Origin: Spartobacteria bacterium
GTDB taxonomy: Bacteria > Verrucomicrobiota > Verrucomicrobiia > Chthoniobacterales > Chthoniobacteraceae
Direction: 5' to 3'
DNA length: 64,000 nt
NCBI GenBank assembly: GCA_021324825.1
Contig: JAJPII010000039.1
Location: 35,486-99,485, forward strand
The notes under the pieces were generated by a model that was not told where the DNA came from, ran no database searches, and was given only the letters and a program-made list of their open reading frames with translations. Made by a program: the position numbers and the translations under genes. Shown in pieces: positions 54,886 to 63,416 of this stretch (the first letter of the stretch is position 1; each line of letters begins with the position of its first letter).

Positions 54886-55557
54886 TTACTGCGGTTGATC
54901 CACGAGCAGCGCGCCGGAGGGCTTCTGAAACACGCGGGAGGAAATCATATAGCTCGGGGCCGGGTCGGGATCATTGTAATCCCGGGGCCGCGGCACGCGG
55001 GCTCCGATGGTGGCGTCTTCGGGCAAAGACTCTTCTATCTCGACGGGGGTGCCGATACGGACGAGCGCGAAGAACTTCGGCGCGACGCGCGGGTGCAGGC
55101 GCAGGCAGCCGTGGGAATGCGGCACGGGCCAGACGTACCCCTGGTGGAAGCCGTAAGCGGGCGCAAACTCCACCCACCACGGCATCGGGTAGCCGATGTA
55201 GTGGTAGCCGCTCCCGGGCGGGTTGCCGCTGGTGCCGGGCCTCACATCATTCCCGCTGGCCCAGAATCCATAGGAACCGGAGCGTTTTTCCGGCTGCTTG
55301 CTGAAAACGCGGAAGCGGCCCGTGGGCGTCGGCTTGGAAGGGATGCCGACCGTCGTGGCCGCGACGAGCAGGGGCCGGTTCCCCTCCATGACATAGACGA
55401 CCTCCTTGCGCAATGAGACCTTGACCCGGACCTCGTCGGGATGGCGCGGCCGGTAGGCGGTCGCGTCATAACTGCCGCCGCCGCCCGGAACCTGGGCGCA
55501 ACCAACGAGGAACACCGCGCCCAAGAGCAGAAGAGGAACGAAACGAAGGATTCTCAT
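54886..55557 (-). CDS. L,D-transpeptidase lipoprotein (YkuD fold)
   Basis: 223 residues from ATG 55557. Lipoprotein signal MRILRFVPLLLLGAVFLVGC with lipidated Cys at 20. The YkuD domain (about 45-170) runs from VRVKVSLRKEVVYVMEG to the catalytic PHSHGCLRLHP, where the Cys is the nucleophile. Such enzymes form 3-3 peptidoglycan cross-links or attach proteins to the wall. The frame is open further upstream, but the lipoprotein start is convincing. It lies between lpxL and ispH, all leftward. Confidence 0.92.
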   Translation of the reverse strand: MRILRFVPLLLLGAVFLVGCAQVPGGGGSYDATAYRPRHPDEVRVKVSLRKEVVYVMEGNRPLLVAATTVGIPSKPTPTGRFRVFSKQPEKRSGSYGFWASGNDVRPGTSGNPPGSGYHYIGYPMPWWVEFAPAYGFHQGYVWPVPHSHGCLRLHPRVAPKFFALVRIGTPVEIEESLPEDATIGARVPRPRDYNDPDPAPSYMISSRVFQKPSGALLVDQPQ

Positions 55558-55591
55558 GGCCCTAATGGAAAAGCCCATGCCGCGACGCTTG

Positions 55592-56563
55592 TCAACTTTT
55601 CGTTGTCTCGCGCAGCAGCTTTTCGAACTGCGGGGATACATTCGCGTAGAAGGGATAAGGGCGCGCGGCATCGGCCGGCTTGTACCGCCAATGCTTGTAA
55701 GGCCAAAGCCAGAGGTGCGGTTTCTCGCGCAGGATCGGCTCGAAGACATCCCAGCAAGCCTGCGCGATCTCCCGCAGGGACGCGCCCGGCGCGATCTCCA
55801 GCGGAGGATGCACGATGAGCCGCGTGACGCCGTCCGGCAGCGGATCGGCCTCGCACGGCACGAGGAGGGCGCCGCCGCGGTCCGCCAGCATCGCATGGAG
55901 CAGCGTCACGCACATCTTCATGCCGAACGCCTCGATGAGGGCGCTGGCCTGCCCGGGCTTCTGGTTCAGGTCGATCAACATGCCGGTCATGCCGCCCGTC
56001 TTTACGTGCTTGAGCATCCGGACGGCGGAGCGTTCCTGCGGGATGAGGCGGTTCCCCGATATCTGGCGCAAATGAAAAAAAACCTCGCCCACGGCGGGAT
56101 TCTTGAACGCCTGGGCGACCATGGTGGCCGGGAAGCCGCAAAAGCCGCTGGCGAGGCTTGCCCACTCGAAATTCACCGCGTGCGTGCAAAGCATCACAAT
56201 CCCCCTGCCCTGTTTGCGGGCTTCGTCGAGGACGCCTTTGTTCTCGATGCGCATGTACTCGCCGTAATTTTCCGGCGTCAACCGCCTGGCCCACAGGAGA
56301 TCGAGCATCGTGCGCGCAAACCCCTGGTACGAACACCGCGCGATGCGCCTCCGCTGCGCCGGGCTGTATTCGCCGCCGAAAGCGGCTTCGAGATTCGAAA
56401 GCGCCACGGCCCGTCCGCGCCCGTCCAGCCAGTAGGTCGCCGCTCCGAGCCACCGCGACAGCCGCACGCACGCCCCGCGCGACAGCAGCGGGACGCCCCG
56501 CGCGACCAGCAGCACCCCCCAATATTCGAGACGGTAACGGAGGCGTTTCCAGCTTTCTCTCAT
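55592..56563 (-). CDS. Lipid A biosynthesis acyltransferase (LpxL/HtrB family)
   Basis: 323 residues. N-terminal membrane helix (about 14-32), then the acyltransferase core with catalytic HxxxxE in CTHAVNFEWASL, the GMLIDLNQKPGQ motif and VPCEADPLPDGVTRLIVHPP. It adds a secondary acyl chain to the lipid A precursor, so the organism should make lipid A. Ends RPYPFYANVSPQ. ATG 56563, 33 bp from divergent murU. The acyl donor and position cannot be read from sequence. Confidence 0.92.
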   Translation of the reverse strand: MRESWKRLRYRLEYWGVLLVARGVPLLSRGACVRLSRWLGAATYWLDGRGRAVALSNLEAAFGGEYSPAQRRRIARCSYQGFARTMLDLLWARRLTPENYGEYMRIENKGVLDEARKQGRGIVMLCTHAVNFEWASLASGFCGFPATMVAQAFKNPAVGEVFFHLRQISGNRLIPQERSAVRMLKHVKTGGMTGMLIDLNQKPGQASALIEAFGMKMCVTLLHAMLADRGGALLVPCEADPLPDGVTRLIVHPPLEIAPGASLREIAQACWDVFEPILREKPHLWLWPYKHWRYKPADAARPYPFYANVSPQFEKLLRETTKS

Positions 56564-56596
56564 CGGAAAGCGGAGTGTAAACTAACAGCCGCGCGG

Positions 56597-57490
56597 ATGG
56601 ATAGACTCATTCACAACGGCTTCGTCCTCGGGGCGGGCCTGGGAACGCGATTGCGCCCCTTGACGGCGCATCTTCCCAAGCCGCTCATCCCCATTCACGG
56701 GAAGCCGCTCATCCAGTTCGCTTTCGACCAACTCCTCGACGCCGGGTTAACAAACCTCGTCGTCAACACCCACCATTGCGCCGAAGCCTACGCGCGCGAA
56801 TTCCCCGGCGGCGCGTACCGCGGCGCGGCCCTCCGTTTCCGGCATGAGGAACTGCTCCTGGAGACCGCGGGCGGCATCAAGAACGTGGAAGACCTGCTCG
56901 GCGGCGAGCCGCTCGTCGTCTATAATGGCGACATCCTCAGCGACCTTCCCGTGGAGGCGGCGATCCGGCGTCACTTCGCGGCGGGCAACGAAGTCACCCT
57001 CGTCCTCCGTTCCTCCGGCGGGCCGCTGCAAGTGGCTTTCGACCCGCCCTCCGGCAAGGTGCTCGGCTTCGGCGAGGGCGGCCAATACCTCTTCACCGGC
57101 GTTTACGTCATCAACCCGGCCTTTTTCCTGAGAATCCCGCCCGGCGCGAAGATTTCCGTGATCCCGATCTTCCGCGAGATGATCCTGCGGGGCGAAAAAC
57201 TCGGCGGCGTCGTCCTCGACCAGGGCGGATGGCGCGACCTCGGCACGCGGGAACAATATCTCGCAGTGCACACGCATCCGTGGATCCACCCCACGGCCCG
57301 GATCGGCAAAGGCGTCGCGCTCTCAGGAGCAACGTCGGTCGGCGCGAACGCCGAAATCGGCGACGGCGCCGCGTTGCGGGATTGCATCCTGTGGAGGGGC
57401 GCGAAAATTGCTTCTGGCAGTCTGCTCGAACGCTGTATAGTTACAACCGGCAAGGAGGCCCGGGGAGAGCACGCCGACGCCGACTTTTAG
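56597..57490 (+). CDS. Sugar-1-phosphate nucleotidyltransferase, probable N-acetylmuramate-1-P uridylyltransferase (MurU)
   Basis: 297 residues. Rossmann nucleotidyltransferase with GLGTRLRPLTAHLPKPLIP, the metal Asp in VVYNGDILSDL, EELLLETAGGIKN and a C-terminal left-handed beta-helix start (HPTARIGKGVALSGATSVG). In cell-wall recycling MurU makes UDP-MurNAc from MurNAc-1-P. The pairing with the kinase four bases downstream is the main reason for that call; a mannose-1-P guanylyltransferase remains possible. The extra beta-helix tail of about 60 residues is longer than in Pseudomonas MurU. Confidence 0.72.
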   Translation: MDRLIHNGFVLGAGLGTRLRPLTAHLPKPLIPIHGKPLIQFAFDQLLDAGLTNLVVNTHHCAEAYAREFPGGAYRGAALRFRHEELLLETAGGIKNVEDLLGGEPLVVYNGDILSDLPVEAAIRRHFAAGNEVTLVLRSSGGPLQVAFDPPSGKVLGFGEGGQYLFTGVYVINPAFFLRIPPGAKISVIPIFREMILRGEKLGGVVLDQGGWRDLGTREQYLAVHTHPWIHPTARIGKGVALSGATSVGANAEIGDGAALRDCILWRGAKIASGSLLERCIVTTGKEARGEHADADF

Positions 57491-57494
57491 ATCA

Positions 57495-58493
57495 ATGCTT
57501 GCCGCCCAGAGCCTCATCGACCGCACCCTTGTCCAGTTCCCCCGGCTGGACAAAAAGTCCATCGCCATCGACCCCATCGAAAAAGGGGGCTCGGATCGCA
57601 AATACTACCGCATCCGCGTCACGGACGAGCGCTCGCTCATCCTTGTAAAATACGGAAACCAGCGGGAGGAAAACCGCTACTACGTCCAGATCGCCGAGTT
57701 CCTGCACAGGCTCGGCATCCACGTGCCCGAGATCTATTTCCACAACGAGCGCGAAGGCCTCATCTGGATGGAAGACCTCGGCGAGGAAGACCTCTGGGCT
57801 TTCCGCAACGAAACGTGGGACAAGCGTTCGGAATACTACCGCAAGACCCTCGACCAGGCATTCCTGCTCCACAACCACGCCGCTCCCGCCCTCTCCGCTT
57901 CGCGGCTCACCCTGCAAAAGGAATTCACCACCGCCCTGTACCGCTGGGAACAGGATTACTTCCTGGAAAACTGTCTCGGCGCCTACTTCGGCCTCGCGCG
58001 CGCAACCATCGAAAAACAGTGCGACCGCGGCGCATTGAATGACATCGCCCGGCGGCTCGGAAGGCAGCCGCGCGTCCTCGTCCACCGCGATTTCCAATCG
58101 CAGAACGTCCTCATCCACGGCAGCGACGCCCATCTCATCGACTTCCAGGGGCTGCGGCCCGGCCTTCGACAATATGACCTGGCCTCCCTCCTCTACGACC
58201 CGTATGTAACGCTAAGCGACCGGCAGCGGGAAAGTCTCCTGCTCTATTACAGGGAACGCCATACGCGCGCGGGCATCCCGCTGCCGGAGAACTTCGCCGC
58301 CATCTTCGACCTCTGCGCCATGCAGCGGCTCATGCAAGCGCTTGGCGCCTACGGCTTCCTCGGCCTCGTGAAGGAACGCGCCGACTTCCTGGCCCACATC
58401 CCGCCCGCCCTCGCGCGCCTGAAGCAAGTGCTGGAGCGCATCGCGGGCGTGGAAAACCTCCTGCGCCTGCTGGAAAGCCTGCCTGCGCGGTAG
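57495..58493 (+). CDS. Anomeric sugar kinase, AmgK-like (APH fold)
   Basis: 332 residues. Aminoglycoside-phosphotransferase fold with EKGGSDRKYYRIRV, VPEIYFHNEREGLIWMEDLG, the Brenner motif VLVHRDFQSQNVL and the metal-binding Asp in LIDFQGLRPG. In Pseudomonas AmgK phosphorylates MurNAc at C1, feeding MurU and bypassing the MurA step blocked by fosfomycin. Here the gene follows the nucleotidyltransferase after four bases, supporting the same chemistry. A choline or fructosamine kinase is less likely. Its stop lies in a 10-bp tandem repeat. Confidence 0.72.
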   Translation: MLAAQSLIDRTLVQFPRLDKKSIAIDPIEKGGSDRKYYRIRVTDERSLILVKYGNQREENRYYVQIAEFLHRLGIHVPEIYFHNEREGLIWMEDLGEEDLWAFRNETWDKRSEYYRKTLDQAFLLHNHAAPALSASRLTLQKEFTTALYRWEQDYFLENCLGAYFGLARATIEKQCDRGALNDIARRLGRQPRVLVHRDFQSQNVLIHGSDAHLIDFQGLRPGLRQYDLASLLYDPYVTLSDRQRESLLLYYRERHTRAGIPLPENFAAIFDLCAMQRLMQALGAYGFLGLVKERADFLAHIPPALARLKQVLERIAGVENLLRLLESLPAR

Positions 58494-58513
58494 TGCGCGG
58501 TAGTGCGCGGTGG
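58484..58513. repeat. 10-bp tandem repeat across the amgK-like stop codon
   Basis: TGCGCGGTAG, TGCGCGGTAG, TGCGCGGTGG in a row, so the TAG stop recurs ten bases later. Probably slippage. Confidence 0.8.
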
Positions 58514-58656
58514 TTAAGCCATTGAGATTTTCGACGAAGATTTCCAGGCAGGATCGCTCCGTTCCCCAAGTTACGCTCGACCGGCGAAGCTTTTCACCGC
58601 GCAATCGCAGATTGGCGTTCTGCACGGCGACTCGCTCAAGCGAATCACCGACGCGA

Positions 58657-59925
58657 TCATCCATTTACCCCAACCGAAGGCATAACCGGCTTTTCAAGTC
58701 CGGGCGCCAGCAGCCGCAGCACGAATAGCGTAAGAAACAGCCCCGCCGGCAGCAGCACGGGAAACCAGAGCAGGAACGCGCCGAAGAGCGTCATGCAGAC
58801 GAGGAGATAGAAGATGAACAGGATGAGCGAGGTGACGATGATCCGCGCCGCGCTCCAACGGATGAGGAAATAGCCGAGAACCGCCATCACCGCGATGAGC
58901 GCCAGGTCGAACGCCGGCGGCGCGCGGTGCGCGAATGCCCGGTTCTGGATGGTTGCGACGGCGGCGGCGAACAATTCGCCCGGCGAGCCATTGCGGCCCG
59001 AAGCGAGATGAAGGGTGCGGACCGCGGCGTCGGTGCGGGCTAGCAGCACGATCTTGCCGCGGAGGGAGCCGACCGGGACGATGGGCGGCCTGTCGGAATG
59101 CGCCTGCTCGACGGCCAGCACCAGGTCGTCGAAGGCGAAGCGCGTGAGACTCGATCCAAAATCGACCCGCATGGCCCCGGCGTTGTCGATGGGGATCGAT
59201 CCCTTGTTTCCAAGCTCGATGGACGAGCCGAGATTCACCGACACGTCATCGGGCGCCAGTTTCATGGAGAGCATGACGGTTTGCAGGACGAAGGAAGGGA
59301 CGACCTCCCCGTGGTAGGCGAAGACCAGCGGCGCCGTCCGCGTCACCTCGTCGCGCGAAGGCAGGTTCACGAACCCCAGAGCCATCTGCGGCGCCAGGCG
59401 GTATTCCTCCTTCGGCTCGTTGCCCATGGCGGTGAATTGGCGCAGGACGCTTACATCCCCCCGCACGCGCCGCAGGAAGGGCGTCGGCTGCAAGGGCGGG
59501 ACGACGTCGGGATCGGAGGGGAAGCCAAGCTCGGCCCCCAGCACAACGCTCTTCGTCCGCAGCAGGAAGTCATCCAGCGAATGCTCGAACTGGGTATTCC
59601 GCGCGACCGCGGCCGCCGGGCCGTCGTTCTCCCAGTTGAGTATCGGCTCGATGGCGATGACGCCCGGCTCGAACTCGATGACGGACTTCAGGAACACCGC
59701 GAAATCCAGCGGCGACCAGGGCCAGGCGTGCTCGCCCTCCAGGCTGCTGTCATTTATCTCCACCAGCACGCAAGGCGGGGTGGGAAGTTCGCGCGAGGTA
59801 TTCGCCGCCAGCCAGTCGACAAACATCTTGTCCACTTCGCCCAACGGCTCCTCGCGCGACTCGCGCATGAGAAAAAGCCCCACGATCAGGACGATGATCA
59901 TGAGCAGCGCAGAGATCTTCCGCAT
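58657..59925 (-). CDS. CHASE2-domain membrane protein without an output domain
   Basis: 422 residues from ATG 59925 (RKISALLMIIVLIVGLFLMR is the first helix). The extracellular CHASE2 sensor (about 25-320) has VLVEINDSSLEGEHAWPWSP, VVLGAELGF, GFVNLPSRDEVTRTAPLVF and LRGKIVLLARTDAAVR. Three or four helices close the protein; it ends without kinase, cyclase or other effector. CHASE2 normally fronts adenylate cyclases or kinases, so this may be a partner-dependent sensor. A longer upstream frame (to 60192) has no similarity. Confidence 0.85.
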   Translation of the reverse strand: MRKISALLMIIVLIVGLFLMRESREEPLGEVDKMFVDWLAANTSRELPTPPCVLVEINDSSLEGEHAWPWSPLDFAVFLKSVIEFEPGVIAIEPILNWENDGPAAAVARNTQFEHSLDDFLLRTKSVVLGAELGFPSDPDVVPPLQPTPFLRRVRGDVSVLRQFTAMGNEPKEEYRLAPQMALGFVNLPSRDEVTRTAPLVFAYHGEVVPSFVLQTVMLSMKLAPDDVSVNLGSSIELGNKGSIPIDNAGAMRVDFGSSLTRFAFDDLVLAVEQAHSDRPPIVPVGSLRGKIVLLARTDAAVRTLHLASGRNGSPGELFAAAVATIQNRAFAHRAPPAFDLALIAVMAVLGYFLIRWSAARIIVTSLILFIFYLLVCMTLFGAFLLWFPVLLPAGLFLTLFVLRLLAPGLEKPVMPSVGVNG

Positions 59926-59992
59926 CGCGCGAGGGTAAGGAACTATTCCCTTCAACTGAAAGGATAAAGTAGGCAGAGTCGGGACAAGCCCC

Positions 59993-60520
59993 ATGACGCC
60001 ACGCGCCAAATCCGTCGAAGTCGAAATCCTGCCGCCGGAAAAGCGTTCGGATAACGTGCCGCGCCTCATCGCGCTCTTCATGGACGGCCTCTTCGCGCTC
60101 CCGGGGACGAAATGGAAATTCGGCCTGAATCCGTTCCTCGATCTCATACCCGTGGTCGGCGACACCGCCGCCGCCGTCGTCTCGGCGGTCATGCTCTACA
60201 TCGCCGCGCAGTATCGCGTCCCGAAGGTCGTCCTCGCGCGGATGGGGTTGAACGTCGCGCTCAACAGCGCGCTCGGCGTCCTCCCTGGCATCGGCGAAGC
60301 GTTCGCCGCGTGGTACCGGCCCAACCAGCGCAACTACGAATTGCTCCAAAGGCACATCGGCCCCGGCGCGGAACGCGCATCCACCGCGACCCATTGGCTG
60401 TTTCTCGTCCTCCTGTTCGCCTTCGTATTCCTCTTCATCCCGCTCTGCCTCGGCGCCGGGGTCTACGTCCTGCTCTGGACGCTCCACGCCCTCAAGACAG
60501 GAACCCTCTCGCCGCCGTGA
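59993..60520 (+). CDS. DUF4112 membrane protein
   Basis: 175 residues. FMDGLFALPGTKWKFGLNP and FLDLIPVVGDTAAAVVSAVM are the DUF4112 hallmark; the second helix pair is NVALNSALGVLPGIGEAFAA, and a C-terminal helix spans about residues 133-160. Function unknown; the DLIPxxGD motif occurs in many bacteria and yeasts. ATG 59993, divergent from the CHASE2 gene. Confidence 0.88.
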   Translation: MTPRAKSVEVEILPPEKRSDNVPRLIALFMDGLFALPGTKWKFGLNPFLDLIPVVGDTAAAVVSAVMLYIAAQYRVPKVVLARMGLNVALNSALGVLPGIGEAFAAWYRPNQRNYELLQRHIGPGAERASTATHWLFLVLLFAFVFLFIPLCLGAGVYVLLWTLHALKTGTLSPP

Positions 60521-60626
60521 CCGCCCCTGACCATCCCTGGACGGATGGCGCGCGAAAATTTCCTTGAAATGAACGACGGGATTCACAGACTGAAGGCAGC
60601 TTCCGAAGAAAGGCGCCCCCCGCTTT

Positions 60627-62117
60627 ATGAATGACGAATCTACTGGGAAATTCCGCCTCGCTCCACATTTATCCAATCGTATCACCCGCCTGTTGGGCAT
60701 CGCTTCGCTGGCCTTGCTGGTAGGGTTCTCTGACGCCTCGGGCGCACCGGTCACATGGATCAGCAGCACTGGCGAACAACCTTGGCGACAGATGCCGGAG
60801 CCGCCGCTCAGACCGGGCAGCCCGGAACGTACCCCGGCTGAGGTGCGGGTCGAACAGGGCACGACGTACCAGACCATTGACGGATTCGGCGGATGCTTCA
60901 ACGAACTGGGGTGGGTGGCGCTGGGAAAGGCTTTACCGTCGGATCGTAAAAGAGTCCTTTCCGCTTTGTTCGGGGATGAGGGGTGCGCTTTCGTCTTGGC
61001 GCGGCTCCCCATCGGGGCAAGCGATTATGCTCTCGACGGCTACTCGCTCGACGATGCGCCGAATGACATGGCACTGGGGAGATTCTCCATCGAGCGCGAC
61101 AAGAAGCGCCTCATTCCCTTCGTCAAAGCGGCGATGGCTGTGCGCCCGACGCTTCAGTGCTGGGGGTCGCCCTGGAGCCCGCCCGCGTGGATGAAGACTA
61201 ACAACAGCTACAGTAAAGGTTCCCTCAAGTGGGAGCCGGACATTCTCCGCGCCTATGCGACGTACATAGCTTTATGGGTCGAAGCTTACCGCGCGGACGG
61301 CATCAATGTTTACGGCCTGACCCCGCAAAACGAACCGAACATTCTCAACGTGTATCCGACCTGCCTGTGGACAGGGTCGCAACTGCGCGAGTTCATCGCC
61401 GACTATCTCGGCCCCACGCTGCGGGACCGAAAAACAAACGTGGAGATCTGGCTCGGCCTTAACGGCGACCCGCAAAATAACGGCAACGACCCCAACGATC
61501 GCCTGGCAACCGTGCTGGGAGATCCGAAGGCCAACGCCTTCCTTACCGGCATCGGCTTCCAGTACGACAGCAAAAAACAAATCTGCAAAGCCCGGGACCT
61601 GTATCCCGACAAAAAGCTCATGCAGAGCGAGACGGAGTGCCAAAACGGCGCCAACTCCTGGGGGGACGCGCAACGTCTCTACGCGCTGATGAAGCGTTAC
61701 CTCGACTGCGGCGCCAACAGCTATTTCCTATGGAATATGGTGCTCGATGAAACCGGAATGAGCACCTGGAAATGGCGGCAAAACGCCGCGATCACTGTCA
61801 ATCGTAACACCGGCGAGGTCACCTACAACGGCGAGTATTACGTGATGCGCCACTTCAGCCAGTTTGTGAAGCCCGGCGCGAAGCGTGTGCTGACGGCCGG
61901 GGTCTGGGGCGATAAGATCGCTTTCGTGAATCCAGACGGCTCCATCGTGCTCGTGGTCGGAAATACCGCAAAGCAGCCGCATGAGATCGCGCTCATGGTG
62001 ACGGATCGGCCCGATGGCGACACGATCCAAGTGACGTTGCCGGCCAACTCCATCAACACGTTCGTCGTGGCCTCGCAAAATTCCGCAACCCGGCAATCAA
62101 ACCATCCCCTCCCCTGA
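60627..62117 (+). CDS. Glycoside hydrolase family 30, secreted
   Basis: 496 residues. Signal-like segment (about 20-40, LLGIASLALLVGFSDASGA). The TIM barrel begins YQTIDGFGGCFNELGW, with WGSPWSPPAWMKTNNSY, acid/base Glu in LTPQNEPNILNVYPTC and nucleophile Glu in LMQSETECQNG; an Ig-like domain with IAFVNPDGSIVLVVGNTAKQ closes it. GH30 members act on glucosylceramide, beta-1,6-glucan or glucuronoxylan; this looks closest to the GH30_1/30_3 group. The GH43 gene converges with it 11 bp away, suggesting shared plant or fungal wall use. Confidence 0.92.
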   Translation: MNDESTGKFRLAPHLSNRITRLLGIASLALLVGFSDASGAPVTWISSTGEQPWRQMPEPPLRPGSPERTPAEVRVEQGTTYQTIDGFGGCFNELGWVALGKALPSDRKRVLSALFGDEGCAFVLARLPIGASDYALDGYSLDDAPNDMALGRFSIERDKKRLIPFVKAAMAVRPTLQCWGSPWSPPAWMKTNNSYSKGSLKWEPDILRAYATYIALWVEAYRADGINVYGLTPQNEPNILNVYPTCLWTGSQLREFIADYLGPTLRDRKTNVEIWLGLNGDPQNNGNDPNDRLATVLGDPKANAFLTGIGFQYDSKKQICKARDLYPDKKLMQSETECQNGANSWGDAQRLYALMKRYLDCGANSYFLWNMVLDETGMSTWKWRQNAAITVNRNTGEVTYNGEYYVMRHFSQFVKPGAKRVLTAGVWGDKIAFVNPDGSIVLVVGNTAKQPHEIALMVTDRPDGDTIQVTLPANSINTFVVASQNSATRQSNHPLP

Positions 62118-62127
62118 ACTTCCAACA

Positions 62128-63138
62128 TCACGGAGCGGGCGGGAGACTTGTCCCTTCCGTCGTCTGAATGACGCGCTTAATCGTCCCATCCGGGTTGTAG
62201 TAGAGATAATCGACACAGACCGAGCGCCGGAAGCTGCCTCCTGACGGCTGGATGGAGCCGTTATGATAAATGAAATAGGATCGCCCTTTGAAATCGACGA
62301 TGGCCTGGTGGATCGTGTTGCTGTTACCGGCCACCTCGGCGAGGATGCCCCGATAGTTCCACGGCCCGTTGACGCTGGAACTGGTGGCATAAGCGATCTT
62401 TTCCGGAAAACCGGACGCGAAGGAAAGGTAGTAAAGTCCGTTGCGCTTGTGAACCCAGGGAGCCTCCGTGTATCTGGCGTCGCCGGGGAGATCGACGACC
62501 GCCACGCCTCCATCGAGTTCGGTCATGTCCCCCTTCAACTTCGCGTAATAGCACTTGCTGTTGCCCACGAAGATATAGGCCTGCCCGTCGTCGTCGATGA
62601 AGACAGCAGGGTCGATATTGCTCCAGTTGTGGGGCGGGGAAGGCAGCATCTGATGGGTGATGAGCGCCGAACCGCGCGCATCCGTGAAAGGGCCGGTCGG
62701 GCTGTCGGAAACAGCAACTCCGATCCCGTAGCCGGGCGCGCGCCGCTGCACCATGGGGGCGTAGAAATAGAATTTGCCGTTTCTCTCCTTGACCTCGCAC
62801 GCCCACGCGTCCGACCTGGCCCACGCGAAGTCCTTCACCGCCACGGGAGATCCCCGGGGCGTCCAGCGGGCCATGTCCGTCGAGGAAAAACAAAGCCAGT
62901 TATTCATGACGTAGTGGGGATTCCTTTCCGGAGACTCGTCATGGCCAGTATAAAGATAAACGGCGCCATCGTGAACGATGGCGGTGGGGTCAGCCGTGAA
63001 AACATCGGTAATGATCGGATTGTCGGCGCGAAGCGGAAGGGCCGCCAAAACAAAGGCGAAATGGGCCAGGAACACGATTTGTCTCTTCGCCTTGACGGGG
63101 GATGGATTTGGGATGGTCACGGATTGAAATCTCAACAT
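62128..63138 (-). CDS. Glycoside hydrolase family 43, secreted
   Basis: 336 residues from ATG 63138; a TTG at 63168 would add ten. Signal peptide through LAALPLRA. Five-bladed beta-propeller with the general base Asp in VFTADPTAIVHDGAVYLYTG, the pKa modulator Asp in WSNIDPAVFIDDDGQAYIFVG and the acid Glu in ARYTEAPWVHKRNGLYYLSF. Members remove arabinose or xylose from xylan or arabinan. It has no extra carbohydrate-binding module. Convergent with GH30. Confidence 0.92.
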   Translation of the reverse strand: MLRFQSVTIPNPSPVKAKRQIVFLAHFAFVLAALPLRADNPIITDVFTADPTAIVHDGAVYLYTGHDESPERNPHYVMNNWLCFSSTDMARWTPRGSPVAVKDFAWARSDAWACEVKERNGKFYFYAPMVQRRAPGYGIGVAVSDSPTGPFTDARGSALITHQMLPSPPHNWSNIDPAVFIDDDGQAYIFVGNSKCYYAKLKGDMTELDGGVAVVDLPGDARYTEAPWVHKRNGLYYLSFASGFPEKIAYATSSSVNGPWNYRGILAEVAGNSNTIHQAIVDFKGRSYFIYHNGSIQPSGGSFRRSVCVDYLYYNPDGTIKRVIQTTEGTSLPPAP

Positions 63139-63187
63139 GTGAAAAATTTTCCACAAGCAGAAAAGCAAGGCGCTCTTGCAAACCAGC

Positions 63188-63217
63188 TTGCCCCCAACAT
63201 TGAATCGTGCATAATAT
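63188..63217 (+). promoter_or_regulatory. Probable tRNA-Lys promoter
   Basis: TTGCCC (63188-63193) and TAATAT (63212-63217) with an 18-bp spacer, or CATAAT two bases earlier with 16. About 20 bases to the mature tRNA. Confidence 0.5.
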
Positions 63218-63237
63218 GCGCCCTGATGATACGTAAG

Positions 63238-63310
63238 GCACCGTTAGCTCAACTGGCAGAGCAAGTGACTCTTAATCACTAGGTTGATGGTTCGATTCCA
63301 TCACGGTGCA
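63238..63310 (+). tRNA. tRNA-Lys (anticodon CUU)
   Basis: 73 nt. Acceptor GCACCGT pairs with ACGGTGC, discriminator A, CCA not encoded. D-arm AGCTCAACTGGCAGAGC; anticodon arm AGTGA-CTCTTAA-TCACT with CTT at the anticodon position; T-arm GATGGTTCGATTCCATC. A T-run (CTTTTTTCTT) follows directly and could end transcription. Confidence 0.96.
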
Positions 63311-63416
63311 CTTTTTTCTTAACTTCCTTATTTCAAGGGGAAAAGCCCCCGTACAGTCGCGGACGAGAAATACTCCGTCGCCGGCTCGCTCCGCCCCCCA
63401 AACGGAAGATTGCGGC

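Noticed and set aside
63288..63310. tRNA-Lys 3' end as an integration site
   Set aside because: No second copy of this sequence and no integrase were noticed in the window; kept only as a hypothesis.
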